From assembly GCF_000425625.1 (NCBI RefSeq), contig NZ_KE384415.1, positions 41,061 through 105,060 of the forward strand: a DNA stretch of 64,000 nucleotides, in the 5' to 3' direction. Made by a program: the position numbers and the translations under genes. The DNA comes from Stutzerimonas azotifigens DSM 17556. GTDB lineage: Bacteria > Pseudomonadota > Gammaproteobacteria > Pseudomonadales > Pseudomonadaceae. Below are positions 16,310 through 25,648 of the stretch, one piece after another (the first letter of the stretch is position 1; the number at the start of each line of letters is the position of its first letter). The notes under the pieces were generated by a model. That model saw only the letters and a program-made list of their open reading frames with translations. It made no database searches and was not told where the DNA came from.

Positions 16310-17608
16310 TCATGCCTGCTCGAGTGGATGATGGACCGCCGTTCCGCAGTCCTCGACAACCTTCACCTTCAGCTCGCGCTTCTCGATCCACTCCTTCAGC
16401 CGGCTGACCTGCGCCCTGTTCGACAGGCCGTCCTGACGTTGCGGATGGACGTAGCCGCGCCACATCAGCATCTGCAGGGATTGGGAGAGCATGCCCAGGT
16501 TTTCGGAGAAGACAGGCAACTGCCTCAATTCGTCGAAGGTGGCCGGACGCTCGGCCAGTCTTTCCAGCAAAGGAGAAAAAATCTCGCCAGGGCCCTGGAT
16601 GTTCCCTATGGGCGTAGCGAAAACCACGCTGCCTGAACGAGGCGCGCCGGGTAAAAGCTGGAACCGAAACGAGCCCACCCGCTCCAGATGCTCCTGCGCC
16701 GACAGGCGCGCGGGGGCGCGCTGAAACAGATCCTGGCGCTGGTGCTGATTTCTGGCCAGGTCCTTCACCATTTCTCTCAAAGCGGGTGAAGTAAGGGTCG
16801 ACAGCACAGGCTGCACCGCACCGGGGATGGAAAGGCCGTCCAGGTTTTCGAACGTGCTGGCGCTGCCCAGATAGACGACGCCAGCCTGCGCGACCAGCCG
16901 ATGCAGGTCGACCGAATGCTGCGGCCTCCAGTGATCGTTCAGGAAATCATGGGCCAGATAGGAGGCATTCTTCTGCTTGAGTGCCTCCAATCTAGCGCCG
17001 AAGTTCGGCTGGTCCACGAATACTCCGGCAGCGTCCAGTTGGCTGACGAAATCGAGGCCGGCTCGAATGTTCTGCTCGGATGTGCCGGGCAGGTGTTGCG
17101 CGAGGTCATTCAGCAGCTTCTGCACGGGTATCATCTGGGTTGCCCCCGGATGACACATGTAATGCAGATAAAGCAGGCCTCTGGGCTTCAATGATCTGGC
17201 CGCTATCTGCAGGATGCTTTTTTGCTGGTTTGGCGCAATCCAGGACCAGACGCCGTGGCTCACGACGAAATCGAAGAACAGGTTGTTTTCCTGCGAAAAC
17301 TGGGCGAAGTCGGCATGGATGAAACGAATGTTTTTCAAGCCGATGAGCCGGGCAGCATCCTTTGCGATGGCCAGGTGAGCCTCATTGAAATCCACGCCCA
17401 CGAACTGGCCCTGCGGATTGGTGGCTGCGGCAATCAGCAAGTTGATGCCCGTGCCGCAACCTAGTTCGCAGTAAGCGTAGGGTTTGTTGATATCGGGTGC
17501 CGCCGCGCCCAGAAAGTGCACGAGGCTGGCTAGCCAGACGGGTTGTATTTCCTTGTGGAAATGGGGTGGGTAGGGCACATCCACCACGTATCCGGTTTCC
17601 TTATGCAT
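16310..17608 (-). CDS. SAM-dependent methyltransferase with methyltransferase regulatory domain
   Basis: A 432-residue protein. Residues 40-200 are a class I methyltransferase: motif I ELGCGTG at 48-54, an acidic loop VGVDFNEAHL, motif II DFVVSHGVWSWI, and SLKPRGLLYLHYM. The C-terminal half resembles the methyltransferase regulatory domain (family usually named MRD). Few membrane or export features are seen, so it acts in the cytoplasm on an unknown substrate. It lies between the TonB receptor and the siderophore esterase, an unusual companion for an iron operon. Codon use seems less GC-biased than its neighbours, hinting at transfer. Confidence 0.85.
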   Translation of the reverse strand: MHKETGYVVDVPYPPHFHKEIQPVWLASLVHFLGAAAPDINKPYAYCELGCGTGINLLIAAATNPQGQFVGVDFNEAHLAIAKDAARLIGLKNIRFIHADFAQFSQENNLFFDFVVSHGVWSWIAPNQQKSILQIAARSLKPRGLLYLHYMCHPGATQMIPVQKLLNDLAQHLPGTSEQNIRAGLDFVSQLDAAGVFVDQPNFGARLEALKQKNASYLAHDFLNDHWRPQHSVDLHRLVAQAGVVYLGSASTFENLDGLSIPGAVQPVLSTLTSPALREMVKDLARNQHQRQDLFQRAPARLSAQEHLERVGSFRFQLLPGAPRSGSVVFATPIGNIQGPGEIFSPLLERLAERPATFDELRQLPVFSENLGMLSQSLQMLMWRGYVHPQRQDGLSNRAQVSRLKEWIEKRELKVKVVEDCGTAVHHPLEQA

Positions 17609-17700
17609 GCCGTCTTAACCTCTGAAGCCGAGCCAACTGAAAACCCGCCAGAACCTGAGTCTGCCTGCCCAACCATCGAGAACGGGCCCAACATGCAAAT

Positions 17701-17732
17701 GCTCCCTGCCAGACGCAAGTTCGACAGGGAGC
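17701..17732 (-). terminator. hairpin after the TonB receptor gene
   Basis: An inverted repeat, gctccctg and cagggagc, extended by two more pairs, begins 16 bp after the receptor stop. On the transcribed strand it is followed by ATTTGCATGTT. It is a plausible factor-independent terminator or attenuator that would lower transcription into the methyltransferase gene. Confidence 0.65.
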
Positions 17733-17747
17733 ATCGACATCGATGGA

Positions 17748-19796
17748 TCAGAACGCCTGGGTCAGGGAGAAGATGTACCGCCTGCCATCCAGGTTGTAGG
17801 CGTAATCGTCGTCCGTGGTGACTTCTTTGTTGGTCACGTTGTACACGCCTGCCTTCAGGCTGAGGTCCCGGTTCGGCCGGAATACCATGCCGATGTCCAC
17901 GAAGCTGTAGGCCGGGTACTGGATTCCATTGGTGTCGGAACCGCTGGTACCGGTCTGCCAGCGGCCGGAGGTCTTGCCGCGGTAGTTGTACTGTGTCCAG
18001 AAATTGAGGCGATCGGTGGCCTGCCAGTCCAGCGAGGCGTTGAACATGTGCTTGGCCGTGTCGTTGAGCGGCTCGCCCTTGTATTCACCCGATTTCTGCT
18101 CGGTCTCGGTGTAGGTGTAGCTGTGGCGGTAGATCAGGTTGTCGAGGATGTTGTAATCGAGCGTGAACTCGATACCACGCAGTTCCGCCTCGTCCACGTT
18201 CTCGTACGCGGTATAGCCGTACTGGTGGGCCGGGTAGAAGGTGCCGTTGTAATAACAGGGTTGGTTCTGCAGGCAGACGCGGCCGGTACGGTTGATCTTG
18301 TCCTCGTAATCGATCACGTAAGCCGTCAAGGTGGTGAGCAGGCCGAGTTCCTGATTCTCGTAGGCAATGCCGATTTCGCGGTTCAGGCTGGTTTCCGGTT
18401 TCAGATCCGGGTTGCCGATGATCACGCCACCCATGGAAGTGGAACCGAAATCGGTGGCGCTGGAGCGCAGGTCCGGTGCCTTGTATCCGGAGGTGACGCC
18501 GCCCTTGAGCGTGAAGTTGTCGTTCAGGTGGTAGACGGCGTAGACCTTGGGGCTGAACTGGCCGCCGAAGGCCTGGTTGTCGTCGTAGCGTCCGCTCAGG
18601 GTCAAGGTGAGATCATTGGTCAGGCTCCAGTTGTCTTCGAGGAAGATGGAGTTCTGGTATCGGTTCATCTCGACGGTAGCGTTTGCGTCCGGAACTACCG
18701 GCTCGCGCAGACCATTGGAGTTGTCTTCCAGGTTTTCGTACTTATGGGTCAGGCCACCGGTAATGGCGTGGGCGCCGATGAAGCGGGTCGCCTGCGTGTT
18801 GGCCGTGATCACTTCGTACTCGATGCCCTTGCCGGTCACGGAGTTCGTGGTGGTCGGATTCTCCGAGTGGTCGTAATTGACGTACGACTTCAGCAGCAGA
18901 CCGTCGTAATTGCCTTCATGATCGATGAAGAAGTTTCGCTTGATCGACTCGCTGTAAGTCGGATCCGACGTTTCGTCCAGACTCCTTCCGGGATTGTGCC
19001 AGCGCTCCTGCTTGGTATAGGTATGCCCGACGGTCAGGGCGTTCTGGTCGTTGACGTTCCAGGACAGCTTCGCACCGGCATTGCGCTTCTCGTATTTCGG
19101 GTCGGCTGACGCGCTGTCGCTTCCACCGACGAAGCGGCTCTCGTCCTGATCGTGGAAGGCACCGGTCAACTGCAGGCCCAGCACGTCCTGAATCAATGGC
19201 ATGTTCAGGTAGGCGCTGGTCTGGAAGGTGTTCTCGTTGACCTTGTTGGAGCTGTCGGCCAACGTGTATTCGCCGGTGATGCTGCCGGTCAGCTCGTTGG
19301 CCACCTTCTTGGTGATGATGTTGATCACGCCACCCATGGCATCGGAACCATAGAGCGCGGATGCCGGACCGCGGATCACCTCGATCCGCTCGATGGCCTC
19401 GATCGGCGGCAGGAAGTTGATCGGCGTGCCAGCCTGCGAACCGCGCTGGGAGAAGGCATCGTTGCCCTGTGCCGGGCGGCCGTCGATCAGGAACAGCGTA
19501 TAGGCCGAGGTCATGCCCCGGATCATGATGGACTGTTCGACGCCACCCCCGGCGATCTGCACGCCGGCGACGTTCTTCAATGCGTCGGTGATGTCCGTGT
19601 AGGACCGCTTCTTCAGTTCCTCGGCGCTGATGACAGAGATGGTCGCCGGCGCATCCTTGATGTTCTGCTCGAAGCCGGCGGCGGTGACCACCGTGGTCGG
19701 CTGCAGCTCTAGCGGTTCCTGAGCCCAGGCCGTGTTGCCCATCGAGGCCGCCATCGCGACCGCGCACGCCAATCTGTGTCGACTGAAAACCATCAT
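17748..19796 (-). CDS. TonB-dependent outer membrane receptor, catecholate-siderophore type
   Basis: A 682-residue precursor. A signal peptide ends near AWAQEP, a TonB box-like PTTVVTAAG follows, then a plug domain (DAPATISVISAEEL, IERIEVIRGPASALYGSDAM, GGVINIITKK) and a 22-strand barrel ending in a terminal Phe (YIFSLTQAF). The plug and barrel are most like the FepA/PfeA/PirA/CirA catecholate group. It imports a ferric siderophore driven by TonB. A Fur-like box lies about 95 bp upstream and a PirRS-like two-component system precedes it. Start ATG at 19796 is preceded by GGGAG; a second ATG follows directly. Confidence 0.92.
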   Translation of the reverse strand: MMVFSRHRLACAVAMAASMGNTAWAQEPLELQPTTVVTAAGFEQNIKDAPATISVISAEELKKRSYTDITDALKNVAGVQIAGGGVEQSIMIRGMTSAYTLFLIDGRPAQGNDAFSQRGSQAGTPINFLPPIEAIERIEVIRGPASALYGSDAMGGVINIITKKVANELTGSITGEYTLADSSNKVNENTFQTSAYLNMPLIQDVLGLQLTGAFHDQDESRFVGGSDSASADPKYEKRNAGAKLSWNVNDQNALTVGHTYTKQERWHNPGRSLDETSDPTYSESIKRNFFIDHEGNYDGLLLKSYVNYDHSENPTTTNSVTGKGIEYEVITANTQATRFIGAHAITGGLTHKYENLEDNSNGLREPVVPDANATVEMNRYQNSIFLEDNWSLTNDLTLTLSGRYDDNQAFGGQFSPKVYAVYHLNDNFTLKGGVTSGYKAPDLRSSATDFGSTSMGGVIIGNPDLKPETSLNREIGIAYENQELGLLTTLTAYVIDYEDKINRTGRVCLQNQPCYYNGTFYPAHQYGYTAYENVDEAELRGIEFTLDYNILDNLIYRHSYTYTETEQKSGEYKGEPLNDTAKHMFNASLDWQATDRLNFWTQYNYRGKTSGRWQTGTSGSDTNGIQYPAYSFVDIGMVFRPNRDLSLKAGVYNVTNKEVTTDDDYAYNLDGRRYIFSLTQAF

Positions 19797-19890
19797 TTCC
19801 GCTCCCGTGACCACATTCCGTTGGGCGGGCGACCCGTACCCGCGGATCGCGCGCAGGGCGGCAGCCCTACCTCACCGTCGTCCCGGCGCA

Positions 19891-19919
19891 AATGCTAGTT
19901 ATTCTCATTCGAGAGTAAA
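19891..19919 (-). promoter_or_regulatory. Fur box over the receptor promoter
   Basis: On the minus strand AATGAGAATAACTAGCATT (19909-19891) closely resembles the 19-bp Fur box. It overlaps a candidate promoter: -35 TTTACT at 19919-19914, 16-bp spacer, -10 TAGCAT at 19897-19892. It lies between the sensor kinase stop and the receptor start, so the receptor should be iron-repressed even if the kinase genes are read from another promoter. Confidence 0.75.
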
Positions 19920-19932
19920 GATCATTTACATT

Positions 19933-21264
19933 CTATACAGCTTGCAAGCGGATCTTCACGTTCAGCCCCGGATGGCCGTTCTCCGCCCAGATGCGGCCGC
20001 CCTGCAGGCGCACCATGCCCTGGGCGATCGCCAGGCCGAGGCCAAAGCCGTCGCCGCCGGGCCTGGCTTTGCTGAGGCGGGCGAAGGGGCGGAAGATGGT
20101 CTTCAGTTCGTCCTCGGCCACGCCCGGCCCGCTGTCGGCGATGCACAGGCACCAGCAGGCGCGCTCGCGCTGGGCGGTCAGGCATACGCTGCCGCCGGCC
20201 GGCGAGTAGCGGATGGCGTTGCGCAGGACGTTTTCCATGGCCTGCGCCAGGGCGTTGAGGTTACCCAGCACGCGGCAGTCGTCCGGCAACTGCGAGCGGA
20301 TGCGCTCTGGCGCCCAGCCCGACTCGAACAGGGCGTCCTCGCGGAGCATGTCCCACAGGGCCGCGACATCCACCGGTTCGAGCTGCAGCGTCGGCTGCTC
20401 GCTGTCCAGCCAGGCCAGTTCGAGGGTGTTGTCCACCAGCAGTTGCATGCTCGCGGTCTCGCGCTCGACCCGTTCGCGCATCTCGGCGGCCGGCAGGTCG
20501 CTTTCGCAGGCCACGCGCAGGCGGCTGAGCGGGGTGCGCAGTTCGTGGGAAAGGTCACGCAGCAGTTGCTGTTGCTGGGCGATGGAGTCGCGCAGGCGCC
20601 GGGTCAGGTATTCCAGCGAGTGGCCGAGTTCGCCGAGCTCGTCGCGGCGGCCGGCGATGGAGGGCGGCAGCAACGTATCGAGCCGGTCGGCGCGCAAGGC
20701 ATTGGCCTGCCGTCGCAACTGCCCCAGCGGGGAAATCAGCTGCGCGTAGAGCAGGGCGCAGAACAGCAGCGAGAGCAGCACCGGCAGCACGTAGAGCACC
20801 AGCCCGGTCAGCAGCGCATGGCTGCGCCACGGGCGAAAGCGCTCCGGCAGGCGCATGATCAGCTGCGCGCCGCTGTCGCCCAGCGGCACCGATACCAGCG
20901 GCAGGTCCAGGCTGCGTCGGCTCATCGGCCATTCGTAGTGACGCACGAAGGTCAGCTGGCTGCGCTCCTCGTCGCTGAGTGGCTGGCTGCCCAGCGGCTG
21001 CAACTGCCGGTCCACCACGACCAGCCAGCCGGGCTCTCGCTGGCGCATCCCTTCGCGCCAGCGATCGAGTGCCTCGGGGCCCTGGTTCAGGGCGACCTCG
21101 GCCTCGGCCGCATAGCCGGCGAGGGTCGAACGGGCCTCGTTCGAGAGGTAGGAGGTGTAGCGGTCGATGTGCCTGCCGAGGTAGTCGGCGGCAGCGATCA
21201 TCGCCAGGCAGAAGCCGGCGACCAGCACCATGAGGCGCCAGTACAGCGAATGCCGGCCGGGCAT
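19933..21264 (-). CDS. sensor histidine kinase, PirS/PfeS-like
   Basis: A 443-residue protein: a first membrane helix (LMVLVAGFCLAMIAAA, 11-26), a periplasmic domain of about 120 residues, a second helix (ALLTGLVLYVLPVLLSLLFCALLY), HAMP, a HisKA domain with His240 in LSHELRTPLSR, and an ATPase domain with N box NVLRNAIRYS and DSGPGV, FGLGLAIAQ. The domain layout and the receptor next door match PfeS and PirS, which sense ferric enterobactin or relatives. The ATG at 21264 overlaps the regulator stop (TGATG). Confidence 0.88.
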   Translation of the reverse strand: MPGRHSLYWRLMVLVAGFCLAMIAAADYLGRHIDRYTSYLSNEARSTLAGYAAEAEVALNQGPEALDRWREGMRQREPGWLVVVDRQLQPLGSQPLSDEERSQLTFVRHYEWPMSRRSLDLPLVSVPLGDSGAQLIMRLPERFRPWRSHALLTGLVLYVLPVLLSLLFCALLYAQLISPLGQLRRQANALRADRLDTLLPPSIAGRRDELGELGHSLEYLTRRLRDSIAQQQQLLRDLSHELRTPLSRLRVACESDLPAAEMRERVERETASMQLLVDNTLELAWLDSEQPTLQLEPVDVAALWDMLREDALFESGWAPERIRSQLPDDCRVLGNLNALAQAMENVLRNAIRYSPAGGSVCLTAQRERACWCLCIADSGPGVAEDELKTIFRPFARLSKARPGGDGFGLGLAIAQGMVRLQGGRIWAENGHPGLNVKIRLQAV

Positions 21265-21974
21265 CAGGCCGGTTGCCTGTTCAGCAGATAGCCCTTGCCC
21301 CATACCGCTTCCAGGCGCAGGTCGGCGACGTTCTCGCGCGCCAGCTTGCGGCGGATGTTGCTGACGTGCATGTCGAGGCTGCGGTCGTGCCGGGAATAGG
21401 CGCGGTACAGCACCTGCCGGTAGAGGAAGGGCTTGCTCTGCACCTCGCCGAGGTTGGCGTAGAGCAGCTTGAGCAGGCGGTATTCGGTGGAGGTGAGGCC
21501 GATCCAGCGTCCGTGGTGGCAGAGGTCGCTGCGCTGTTCGTCGAATAGCAGCGTCTCGTCGTCGGCGACTTCCGGTTGCGCCCGCTCGTAGTCGACGCGG
21601 CGCAGGATGGCGGCAACCCGCACCCGCAGCTCCTCGACGCTGAATGGTTTGGGCAGGTAGTCGTCGGCGCCGTTGTCGAAGCCGCGGATGCGGTGCGCCT
21701 CGTCGCCGAGGGCGGACATCATCAGCACCGGGGTGCGCTGGCGGCTGCGCAGGCGGGTGAGCACTTCCATGCCGTCGAGTCCGGGCAGCAGGACGTCCAG
21801 CAGGATCAGGTCGAACTGGGCCTGGCTGGCCAGCGCCAGTCCGGCGTCCCCCTGATCGGCGAGCGTGACCTGGAAGCCCTGGTGCTCCAGCGACGTCTTG
21901 AGGTGCGCCCCGAGCACGGGGTCGTCTTCGATGGCAAGGATGTGCCGGTCGGTATGAAGCTGCATGGTAGCCAT
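21264..21974 (-). CDS. OmpR-family response regulator, PirR/PfeR-like
   Basis: A 236-residue regulator. The receiver has EDD at 16-18, phosphoacceptor Asp60 in LILLDVLLPGLDG and Lys in LPKPF. The winged-helix output domain shows LTSTEYRLLKLLYANLGEV and RHDRSLDMHVSNIRRKL, placing it in the OmpR/PhoB class. It is first in the minus-strand unit and is coupled to the kinase, and likely activates the TonB receptor gene. An ATG at 21965 is an alternative start; neither has a clear ribosome site. Confidence 0.9.
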   Translation of the reverse strand: MATMQLHTDRHILAIEDDPVLGAHLKTSLEHQGFQVTLADQGDAGLALASQAQFDLILLDVLLPGLDGMEVLTRLRSRQRTPVLMMSALGDEAHRIRGFDNGADDYLPKPFSVEELRVRVAAILRRVDYERAQPEVADDETLLFDEQRSDLCHHGRWIGLTSTEYRLLKLLYANLGEVQSKPFLYRQVLYRAYSRHDRSLDMHVSNIRRKLARENVADLRLEAVWGKGYLLNRQPA

Positions 21975-22049
21975 TCGAATACGAACAAGAACACTTCTAG
22001 TTTGCGTCGAATGGGCCGGCGGTGGCTAGGGGCTGTGTGGATGGGAGTG

Positions 22050-23130
22050 TTCGCGAGCAAGCTCGCTCCTACGGGCATGGTGAATGATGACGGGCAACGG
22101 CCGGCTTTTCCCTTCTCCCTCGGGGAAAAAGTGGCCCGCAGGCCCGGCCGGATAAGGGCAGGCTCATCGCGGTCGAGGCCACGGATTACCCGAAGTCCGG
22201 CGACTGCTCCATGTAGGAGCATGCTCTGCATGCGACCGCTTTGCGGCAGCGCTGCGCCGGGTCGCGGGCAGAGCCCGCTCCTACAGGGGTGGCGAGGCGA
22301 GAGGACTTTTCCCTTCTCCCGCCGGGAGAAGTGGCCCGCAGGGCCGGATGAGGGCAGGCTCATCGCGGTCGAGACCCACGGATTACCCGAAGTCCGGCAA
22401 CTGCTCCATGTAGGAGCATGCTCTGCATGCGACCGCTTTGCGGCAGCGCTGCCCGGGTCGCGGGCAGAGCCCGCTCCTACAGTGGGTGGCGAGGCGGGAG
22501 GACTTTTCCCTTCTCCCGCGGGGAGAAGGTGGCCCGCTGGGCCGGATGAGGGCAGGCTCGATCGCGGTCGAGGCCCACGGATTACCCGAAGTCCGGCAAC
22601 TGCTCCATGTAGGAGCATGCTCTGCATGCGACCGCTTTGCGGCAGCGCTGCGCCGGGTCGCGGGCAGAGCCCACTCCTACAGTGGGTGGCGAGGCGGGCG
22701 GGCTTTTCCCTTCTCCCGCCGGGAGAAGGTGGCCCGCAGGGCCGGATGAGGGCAGGGCTCCATCGCGGTCGAGGCCACGGATTACCCGAAGTCCGGCGAC
22801 TGCTCCATGTAGGAGCATGCTCTGCATGCGACCGCTTTGCGGCAGCGCTGCGCCGGGTCGCGGGCAGAGCCCGCTCCTACAGTGGGTGGCGAGGCGGGAG
22901 GACTTTTCTTTCCCGCTGGGAGAAAGTGGCCCGCAGGGCCGGATGAGGCAGGCTCCATCGCGGTCGAGGCCACGGATTACCCTGAGTCCTGCAACCGCTG
23001 CATGTAGGAGCATGCTCTGCATGCGACCGCTTTTATGGCGGCGCTGCTCCGGGTCGCGGTGGCGAGGCGGGCGGGCTTTTCCCTTCTCCCGCCGGGAGAA
23101 GGTGGCCCGCAGGGCCGGATGAGGGAGAGG
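22050..23130. repeat. tandem array of six ~200-bp composite repeats
   Basis: Between the regulator and the DAHP synthase gene, a unit of about 200 bp is repeated. Unit starts, taken at the tttt before cccttctcccg (or its variant), are near 22106, 22307, 22504, 22704, 22904 and 23077; spacings are about 201, 197, 200, 200 and 173 bp. Each full unit holds a hairpin (cccttctcccgccgggagaa), the word ggcccgcagggccggatgag, a second palindrome (taggagcatgctctgcatgc) and a third (cgggcagagcccgctcctac). A related gagcaagctcgctcctac motif precedes the array. Open frames through it are by-products. Confidence 0.9.
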
Positions 23131-23150
23131 GCGCGGCGCGCCCCTCGCAC

Positions 23151-24503
23151 CTATTCGGCCGGCCGCACGCGCTTGAGGGTTTCGGCGATCATGAAGGCCA
23201 GCTCCAGCGACTGGTCGGCGTTCAGGCGCGGGTCGCAGTGCGTGTGGTAGCGGTCCGACAGGCTGTCCTCGGTGACCGGGCGGGCGCCGCCGATGCATTC
23301 GGTGACGTTCTGCCCGGTCATCTCGATGTGGATGCCGCCCGGGTAGCTGCCTTCGGCGCGGTGCACCTCGAAGAACTGCCGGACCTCGGCGAGGATGCGC
23401 TCGAAGTCGCGGGTCTTGTAGCCGCTGGAGGCCTTCATGGTGTTGCCGTGCATCGGGTCCGAGCTCCACAGCACCTGGCGGCCCTCGCGCTGTACCGTGC
23501 GCACCAGCCGCGGCAGCCCGGCCTCCACCTTGTCGGCGCCCATGCGCACGATGAGGTTGAGCCGGCCCGGGTCGTTGTCCGGGTTGAGGATGTCGATCAG
23601 CCGGATCAGTTCGTCGCTGTCCATGCTCGGGCCGACCTTCACCCCGATCGGGTTGCCGACGCCGCGCAGGAACTCGACGTGCGCGCCGTCGAGTTGGCGC
23701 GTGCGGTCGCCGATCCACAGCATGTGCGCCGAACAGTCGTACCAGCCGCCGCTCAGGCTGTCCTGGCGCACGAAGGCCTGCTCGTAGTTCAGCAGTAGCG
23801 CCTCGTGGGCGGTGAAGAAGGAGGTCTCGCGCAGCTGCGGCGCATCGTCCAGGCCGCAGGCGCGCATGAAGGCCAGCGTCTGGTCGATGCGGTCGGCGAG
23901 TTGGTGGTACTTCTCGGCCAGCGCCGAGTTGGCGATGAAGTCCAGGTTCCACTGGTGCACCTGGTGCAGGTCGGCGAAGCCGCCGCCGGCGAAGGCGCGC
24001 AGCAGGTTCAGGCTGGCGGTGGACTGGTGGTAGGCCTGCAGCAGGCGCTCGGGGTCCGGCACCCGGCTGCGCGCGTCGAAGCCGATGCCGTTGACGATGT
24101 CGCCGCGGTAGGCGGGCAGGGTGACGCCATCGATCGTCTCGTCGCCGGCGGAGCGTGGCTTGGCGAACTGCCCGGCCATGCGGCCGATTTTCACCACCGG
24201 GCAACCGGCGGCGAAGGTCATGACGATGGCCATCTGCAGCAGCACCTTGAAGGTGTCGCGGATCTTCGGCGCGGAGAATTCGGCGAAGCTTTCCGCGCAG
24301 TCGCCGCCCTGGAGCAGGAAGGCGCGGCCCTGGGTGACCTCGGCGAACTGCTTGCGCAGGGCCCGCGCCTCGCCGGCGAAGACCAGCGGCGGCAGGCTGG
24401 TCAGCGTCGCCTCGACGCGGGCGAGGTGCTCGGCATCCGGGTATTCGGGTTGCTGCTGGATCGGCTTGCCTCTCCAGCTTTGCGGGCTCCAGGGTTGGCT
24501 CAT
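23151..24503 (-). CDS. type II (plant-like) DAHP synthase
   Basis: A 450-residue enzyme that condenses phosphoenolpyruvate with erythrose 4-phosphate, the first step of the shikimate pathway. It carries class II signatures: [36 protein letters not shown]-like [22 protein letters not shown] and the metal-binding [15 protein letters not shown]. Its length fits the short pseudomonad form acting in primary metabolism. It has its own promoter region and stands alone; the repeat array begins about 20 bp after its stop, which may act as its 3' boundary. Confidence 0.95.
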   Translation of the reverse strand: MSQPWSPQSWRGKPIQQQPEYPDAEHLARVEATLTSLPPLVFAGEARALRKQFAEVTQGRAFLLQGGDCAESFAEFSAPKIRDTFKVLLQMAIVMTFAAGCPVVKIGRMAGQFAKPRSAGDETIDGVTLPAYRGDIVNGIGFDARSRVPDPERLLQAYHQSTASLNLLRAFAGGGFADLHQVHQWNLDFIANSALAEKYHQLADRIDQTLAFMRACGLDDAPQLRETSFFTAHEALLLNYEQAFVRQDSLSGGWYDCSAHMLWIGDRTRQLDGAHVEFLRGVGNPIGVKVGPSMDSDELIRLIDILNPDNDPGRLNLIVRMGADKVEAGLPRLVRTVQREGRQVLWSSDPMHGNTMKASSGYKTRDFERILAEVRQFFEVHRAEGSYPGGIHIEMTGQNVTECIGGARPVTEDSLSDRYHTHCDPRLNADQSLELAFMIAETLKRVRPAE

Positions 24504-24625
24504 GACGCGGTAATCCTTTCGTACTTCTCGGCAGGTCTCGGATGGTAACCGATCACATGGGCCCGCGCTGATAGCCGCCGGGCATCGGCCTGTTAAGATG
24601 CGCCAATCGAAAGGGCGGGTGTGCG

Positions 24626-25375
24626 ATGAGCGATCAGGAGCGGTTACTGGCCGAGGTGCGGGATGCGTTCGGCGTCGTCCGGGTCATCGAAGTGGGGGAC
24701 TACCGGTTCCTCGAGTTCGGCGAGGGCATCGAGCAGAGCTGCGTGTTCACCGCCGATCCGGCCTGGCTCGAATACGACTACACCCGCGCGATGCTGATCG
24801 GCGGGTTGTGCCATGCGCATCCGGAAAGTGCGCTCTTCCTCGGCCTGGGCGCCGGCACCCTGACCCGTGCCTGCCTGGACTACCTGCCGCTGGAGGACGT
24901 CGAGGCCATCGAGCTGCGCGACGCCGTGGTGCGCGTCGCCGGCGAACTGCTGGGCCTGGCCGACGACCCGCGGCTGTTCGTGCGCGTCGGCGATGCCATC
25001 GAACTGCTGCCCTCGGCCGAGCCGGCCGACCTGTTGTTCGTCGACCTCTATACCGACGCTGGCCCGGCGGCGGCGCACCTGGCCTGGAACTTCCTGCAGC
25101 GCTGCCAGGAGAAGCTCAACCCCGGCGGCTGGCTGGTCATCAACCAGTGGGCGGGGCAGGACGACAAGCCGCTGGGCGCGGCCCTGCTGCGCGGGCTGTT
25201 CCACCGGCACTACTGGGAGATTCCGGTGAAGGAGGGCAACGTCATCCTGCTGGTGCCGGCCGATCTGGAGCAGACGCTCGACCTGCCGGGGCTGCACGAG
25301 CGCGCCGAGCGGCTGGCGCCGCGACTGGGCTACGACCTCGGTCCGTTGATCGACGCGTTGCGGCCGGCCAGCTGA
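24626..25375 (+). CDS. SpeE-like (spermidine synthase fold) methyltransferase-like protein
   Basis: A 249-residue protein with a Rossmann core like spermidine synthase: [18 protein letters not shown] (nucleotide loop), [14 protein letters not shown] (acidic end of strand 2), VGDAIELL and LLFVDLYTD. It lacks an evident polyamine-binding gate motif, so the substrate is uncertain; many such 'fused SpeE-like' proteins are uncharacterised. The ATG follows gggcgggtgtgcg, a weak ribosome site. It stands between the DAHP synthase (divergent) and deaD, a neighbourhood I recall from other pseudomonads. Confidence 0.8.
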   Translation: MSDQERLLAEVRDAFGVVRVIEVGDYRFLEFGEGIEQSCVFTADPAWLEYDYTRAMLIGGLCHAHPESALFLGLGAGTLTRACLDYLPLEDVEAIELRDAVVRVAGELLGLADDPRLFVRVGDAIELLPSAEPADLLFVDLYTDAGPAAAHLAWNFLQRCQEKLNPGGWLVINQWAGQDDKPLGAALLRGLFHRHYWEIPVKEGNVILLVPADLEQTLDLPGLHERAERLAPRLGYDLGPLIDALRPAS

Positions 25376-25410
25376 TGCCCGACGAACAGTCGTATTTGCC
25401 GAAGAAATAA

Positions 25411-25439
25411 CTGACCTCGCAGGCAAATTCCGGTATAGT
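25411..25439 (+). promoter_or_regulatory. sigma-70 promoter of deaD
   Basis: A -35 ctgacc (25411-25416), a 17-bp spacer and a -10 tatagt (25434-25439) make a good vegetative promoter. Transcription would start near 25446, leaving about 200 nt before the deaD ATG. Confidence 0.7.
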
Positions 25440-25445
25440 GCGCGC

Positions 25446-25648
25446 CGGCCAAACGGCCCCGTTCAGGTTTATGCATTCACGAAGCGCTGCTTCGGCTGTT
25501 GTCCGCTTCTCGCGGCTATCCTTGACGTTCCACTTCTTGTTTATCTTTCGCAAAGCCAGCGACCGAGCTGCCAGGGTGACCTACGGGTCTTGCACGGCAT
25601 GCGCAGCTTCGGATCATGGGTCTTTGCGGATGCATCAGAGGCAGACCC
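25446..25648 (+). promoter_or_regulatory. long structured 5' leader of deaD
   Basis: About 203 nt separate the predicted start from the deaD ATG, with no convincing small gene. It contains a tight hairpin (cgaagc gct gcttcg, about 25480) and other short GC stems. Long leaders mediate cold-shock or self-regulation of DEAD-box helicase genes in other bacteria, such as csdA in E. coli. That this leader does so is inference. Confidence 0.45.

Noticed and set aside
21806-23122. Several long open frames on both strands through the tandem array
   Set aside because: They repeat the array unit, have no ribosome sites, and arise from GC-rich palindromes lacking stop codons.
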